This document shows positions 60,511 through 64,000 of a stretch of 64,000 nt of DNA, in pieces. Numbering within the stretch: position 1 is the first letter of the stretch; each line of letters starts with the position of its first letter. The notes below the pieces were generated by a model. It had not been told where the DNA came from. It searched no databases and was given only the letters and a program-made list of their open reading frames with translations. The translations under genes and the position numbers were made by a program. The DNA is from Mansonella perstans. Its lineage: Eukaryota; Nematoda; Chromadorea; Rhabditida; Onchocercidae. The stretch spans positions 248,001 to 312,000 of the forward strand of contig JBAMDO010000149.1 of NCBI GenBank assembly GCA_037074765.1, read 5' to 3'.

Positions 60511-63500
60511 TTACTGTTCCGCATTTCTCTTCTGTGATGTTTCCGGTGATGACTGGCTTTCCTCGCATTCTTGTTCTACAAAAAAAAAAAAAAAAAAAAC
60601 CGAAAAAGGTGCTTGTAATATTCCTTATTATCGCGTAATTCATCTCTTAGTCACATAAATTAGCCATTAAGTTATTTCTACAGCATAAAGTGGCACTTTC
60701 AATAGTATTTTTCTTTCCTCAGCATTTTAAATATTTTCAAAAAATTTAGATTTTTGTAAACTTACCTTTAACCAGAATGATACTATCGAGTTCTTTGACA
60801 ATTTCCTCAAAAATCCTCTCTAAATTATTGTCACCATCAACCTGAAAAAAAATGAATTTGTACTGAAATCATGCTTTAAGGCAAAAATTCAAGATGAGAA
60901 AGATTTGAAGTGTTTCTCATTTTCTATATTTGTAGGAGTAAAGTTGAGACTTCTCAATGAGTTGTTCCGATCATAAACTTGGCAAGCAACTTGTCACCAG
61001 GATGTTGGCAATGAGATCCAGAGGCTATTCCTCTGAATTACTTTAGATTAAAGCGCATCCTCTTCCCAAAATATCCTGAGTTAACATTAGAATAGAGTAA
61101 GCTGTATTCATACACATACCACTTTAAGATTTCCCTTATCATCGAAATATTTCATCATTGGTAGAGTATTCTGCTTAAACATCTGTAGGCGAGCATTTAT
61201 TACTTCTGAACTGTCATCTGCAAAGTTTTAAAAAAGTTTGAAGCAATTAGGAAGTTTTTGATCATTTGACGAACTCATGACATTGTCACAAATTTTAAAC
61301 TATTTAGAATTTAAAATTTTTATTCCCTTCATACACCTATACCTTTTATTTACCTGGTCTGGATACCAACGCCTCCTTATTACGTTTCTCAATAGCTTCA
61401 ATACAAAATTCTTCAGTGCAATCGATCAATATCACCAAAGTAAGCCGACCAATCTGAAACAAATTGTTTTAATCATTTCACCGAAATGTTTTATGTTTCT
61501 TGAAATTGTTATCGAATCTCTATTACCTGATTTTCAAAATCGATAGCTTGATTCTTCGCCCGTGGATAACCTTCAATAATATAACCGCTACTAGTGTTAC
61601 CCTCTTCGTAAATTTTTGAATAAAGCAATTCACGACAGATTTTCTGAAGTAAATGGCATTAAAAAAACCTTGACTAAATACATCAAAGCATCAAAGCATT
61701 TTTCTTCGATAAACGTTTTAAAACAATAATTAGCACAACTGAAAATGAAGCAAAGTCAATTTATTCTTGAAAATGAAACATAAAGATCAGTACCGTAGGT
61801 ACCGGTTCACCAGCATCTATTTTTTTCCCGATTCTTTGCCATAGTTGATCATCCGCATTTGCTTTTACCTCTTCCCTAAGCAAATCACTCATACTAAGGT
61901 GCATAAAACCATCGTATCGCTTGGCTACACGCTTTGAAATTTCCGTTTTACCAGATCCTGGAGGACCTGAAGCATAGTCAAATAGTTTTTATATAAAGTT
62001 TCAGCAAACTATGCATAAGCTAACAATTAATAGGAAGCAATTATGGAAACTTTTTTTAAGTTTGAGATATTATTGGGAGAATTTTTCAAACACGATCATG
62101 TAACAGCGTGTGATTTATTCAATTATTTGAATAAAAAGACAATTGTGGAACTACAAGACTCGAATTATCGCTTCATCGCTCTCGGGATTTGCTCTACTTT
62201 TCTTCAGTACATTATTCTGGATGTTGTTGCAATACACTGATAAGAAAAAAAATAAGATTTTACACACTCAAGTATGGAATTATATATAATTTTTCAAAAT
62301 TAAGATATTTAAGTTTAAAAATTTTTTGACTAAACTAGTCAAAAATATTCTAAATTTACATATGCGTACGTAAAATCAGGCTCTGCTAAAAGCACACTCA
62401 TTCATTTGGCTGCTAAAATTAAATTTTCATATCTGATAGAGCTATAAAAATCCTGCCAATATAGCAAATATTTGATGAAGAAATATCGGTATATTTTGAG
62501 CTGTTTAGGTTTATTTCAATTCAATATATTTAATATATATTGAAATATCAATTACTTTACCAATGCAAATAGTTCGGCATTCGGAGGAGGAATGAACATG
62601 AAGAAAAGAAAACCTATCAAAAAAAAATAAGGTCTCGGGCAGTGCTACGCTATAATAAAATGTGGAAATTCCACTGACCAACGATGACAATAGCTGATGC
62701 ATTATTAGGAAGACCTTGTGGAAAACGATTATCCACAGTGGAAGAGTTTGACTTTGAATCTGACAATGGCCCTCCAACCAACTGAGCTGAAATAGTAAAA
62801 ACAATGTGCTGCATAATTTTGTACTACAAAGATGAAACAATAACATCAATATTTCAATATCAACCAGAAACAAAAATAACAATTTTACCATGAAAGCTGA
62901 GAACAGTAGATATTAGGTGCGGAAATTTCAATTTTCCTTTCATGCTTTCATGTAATAAAAGAAAGGAAAAACTTATGAGCATAGAGAAATAAAAAATTGA
63001 AAACCGACAAAAATCTAGAAGTTATAAACCACATCCTTGTTTGACTCTCGGGAGAATACAATTAAGGTTGTGTTCTATGGAGGCTATAATATTGAAAACT
63101 CTCATCCGCAACAACCGATTCAGGTTTCGTAATGTTTCTTCACTTATCAGTCTGACTGATTGATTTTTTTCTCCTATTTAGCGCTAATTTTATTTTTGTC
63201 ATTGGTTAGTTGTTTTCCGCGTCATAATTAACAGCTATAAATTAGCTTGACTAGCAGCTGGGATCAAAAAGACTGAATCTTCTGTCGGATTTGGTAAGTG
63301 AAATGATGCACGATAACACTTCAAATCGAATATAGATGCTATTTTCAGACTTCACACAATCAGGTTTTCAGAATTCATTCCAGAAAATTGCTTATCATTT
63401 GGATATCGTTAATACCTGTTTGTTTTCTCAGGGTATTGCAAGGTAACTTTAGCTCATCTGCTGATAATATATGAAATGTATCATGTAAGAATTCATTTAG

Positions 63501-63868
63501 CTTAGACCATCTCATACCAATATTCTGACTGGTTCCGGTTAAATGAAGAATTATAATAGGAACAATAATAAGTGTAAGTGGAATTCAGGATGAGAGAAAA
63601 TAAAAGTATGACGTGATGTTTATGATCATTAGGATTAAAACATGCTTGCTACAAACAAGAACTTGTCAAGGGTGGAATCTAAAATTTCCATGCTTTAATT
63701 TTTGTACAAGATCATAAAAAATAATAACAGAAAGTTGTGTAATCATTTGAAATAAGACTCACTCTTAACTTTGACATCACGCGCTGATTGACTTTTAGAC
63801 GTGGTGCTGTATACGGATCGTTGAGACGTTTCAGATGATTTTGAAGTTTGCGAAGCTGTACTGTTCAT
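60511..63868 (-). CDS. Adenylate kinase-like nucleoside monophosphate kinase with N-terminal extension
   Basis: Transfers phosphate between ATP and a nucleoside monophosphate, most like short-LID adenylate kinase 1 or UMP-CMP kinase. Eight minus-strand exons join in phase: 63868-63763, 62786-62679, 61966-61794, 61643-61527, 61453-61354, 61217-61120, 60841-60766, 60575-60511 (280 residues against about 195 for AK1). A Ser/Thr-rich extension of about 65 residues precedes the P-loop SAIVIVGGPPGSGKTEIS. Then come the NMP-binding stretch MHLSMSDLLREEV, GYIIEGYPRAKNQ, LVILIDCTEEFC and a short LID with RNKEALVSRPDDSSEVINAR. Departures from canonical kinases: GGPPGSGKTEI instead of GGPGSGKGTQ, and SMSDLLR for STGDLLR. 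These could shift activity or specificity, and the AMP/UMP preference is not predictable. The Glu/Ser-rich tail ends KRNAEQ. Confidence 0.88.
60576..60598 (-). promoter_or_regulatory. Homopolymeric T tract at the last acceptor of the adenylate kinase-like gene
   Basis: On the coding strand about 20 consecutive T residues are followed by GTAG and then the last exon at 60575. This gives an exceptionally long, pure polypyrimidine tract right at a splice acceptor. Confidence 0.6.
62787..63762. other. Large first intron of the adenylate kinase-like gene
   Basis: About 1 kb between the extension-coding exon and the next. No nested gene is seen. Confidence 0.5.
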
Positions 63869-64000
63869 TTTGTTTAACGTTTTTTTAGTGTCCGAACTGC
63901 CTTAAATTTATTAACAGTACCAAAAAATTACGGAAGGAGAAGTTTATTGAGAGATATATTAATAAATGCGGACTCGGTATATTTATTTACTTTCAGCAAA
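63869..64000. other. Upstream region of the adenylate kinase-like gene
   Basis: Sequence 5' of the minus-strand start. No clear acceptor lies immediately before the ATG; the nearest AG on the coding strand is in AAGGCAG, about 30 bases upstream. Any promoter lies beyond the window edge. Confidence 0.3.

Noticed and set aside
62511..62891. 126-codon minus-strand ORF, mostly hydrophobic
   Set aside because: It reads through the second exon of the adenylate kinase-like gene (62786-62679) in the wrong frame and into both flanking introns.

Overview
The window looks like a nuclear scaffold from a parasitic nematode, most plausibly a filarial or other spirurine worm. This is inference. It rests on the very AT-rich DNA, compact protein genes cut by many small introns with the nematode TTTCAG acceptor, an innexin gene, and nematode-style protein families. 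There is a single undetermined base at 34084. Nothing bacterial or operonic is seen, and I found no credible tRNA, rRNA or CRISPR.

Layout. 1-5219 (+): ten exons of the Elongator catalytic subunit ELP3, entering the window in the middle of the iron-sulfur motif. 5220-10174: mostly non-coding, with a decayed coding fragment on the minus strand (6639-6859) and two orphan exon-like stretches (8000-8220, 9282-9450). 10175-12077 (-): a three-exon bublin-type coiled-coil gene. 12.4-31.6 kb: gene-poor and low-complexity. It carries an orphan exon (14625), a GC-rich fragment (about 18.9-19.36 kb), a small terminal-inverted-repeat element (19571-19853), a 36-37 bp degenerate tandem repeat (21005-21133) and the C-terminal exons of a Cys-loop ligand-gated ion channel (24581-25788). 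31643-41487 (+): a multi-exon gene with a degenerate P-loop GTPase-like domain and several competing C-terminal exons, two of which encode membrane tails. 45815-51902 (+): an 18-exon ectonucleotide pyrophosphatase/phosphodiesterase (ENPP) with one GC-AG intron and a 24-nt micro-exon. 52.5-53.0 kb: a small ORF and a cyclophilin-like fragment. 56067-59511 (+): a ten-exon innexin. 60511-63868 (-): an eight-exon adenylate-kinase-like gene, convergent with the innexin.

The genes do not form a pathway. They cover tRNA wobble modification (ELP3), cytoskeletal or junctional organisation (bublin-like), extracellular nucleotide hydrolysis (ENPP), gap junctions (innexin), nucleotide phosphotransfer (adenylate kinase) and neurotransmission (channel fragment). 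All exon joins were worked out by hand from reading frame, splice-site phase and family knowledge; no search or transcript data was available. The most unusual locus is 31.6-41.5 kb. Its key nucleotide-binding motifs are altered, and its 3' half is a chain of exons in which each stop codon can be bypassed by an in-phase alternative donor, giving soluble or membrane-anchored products.
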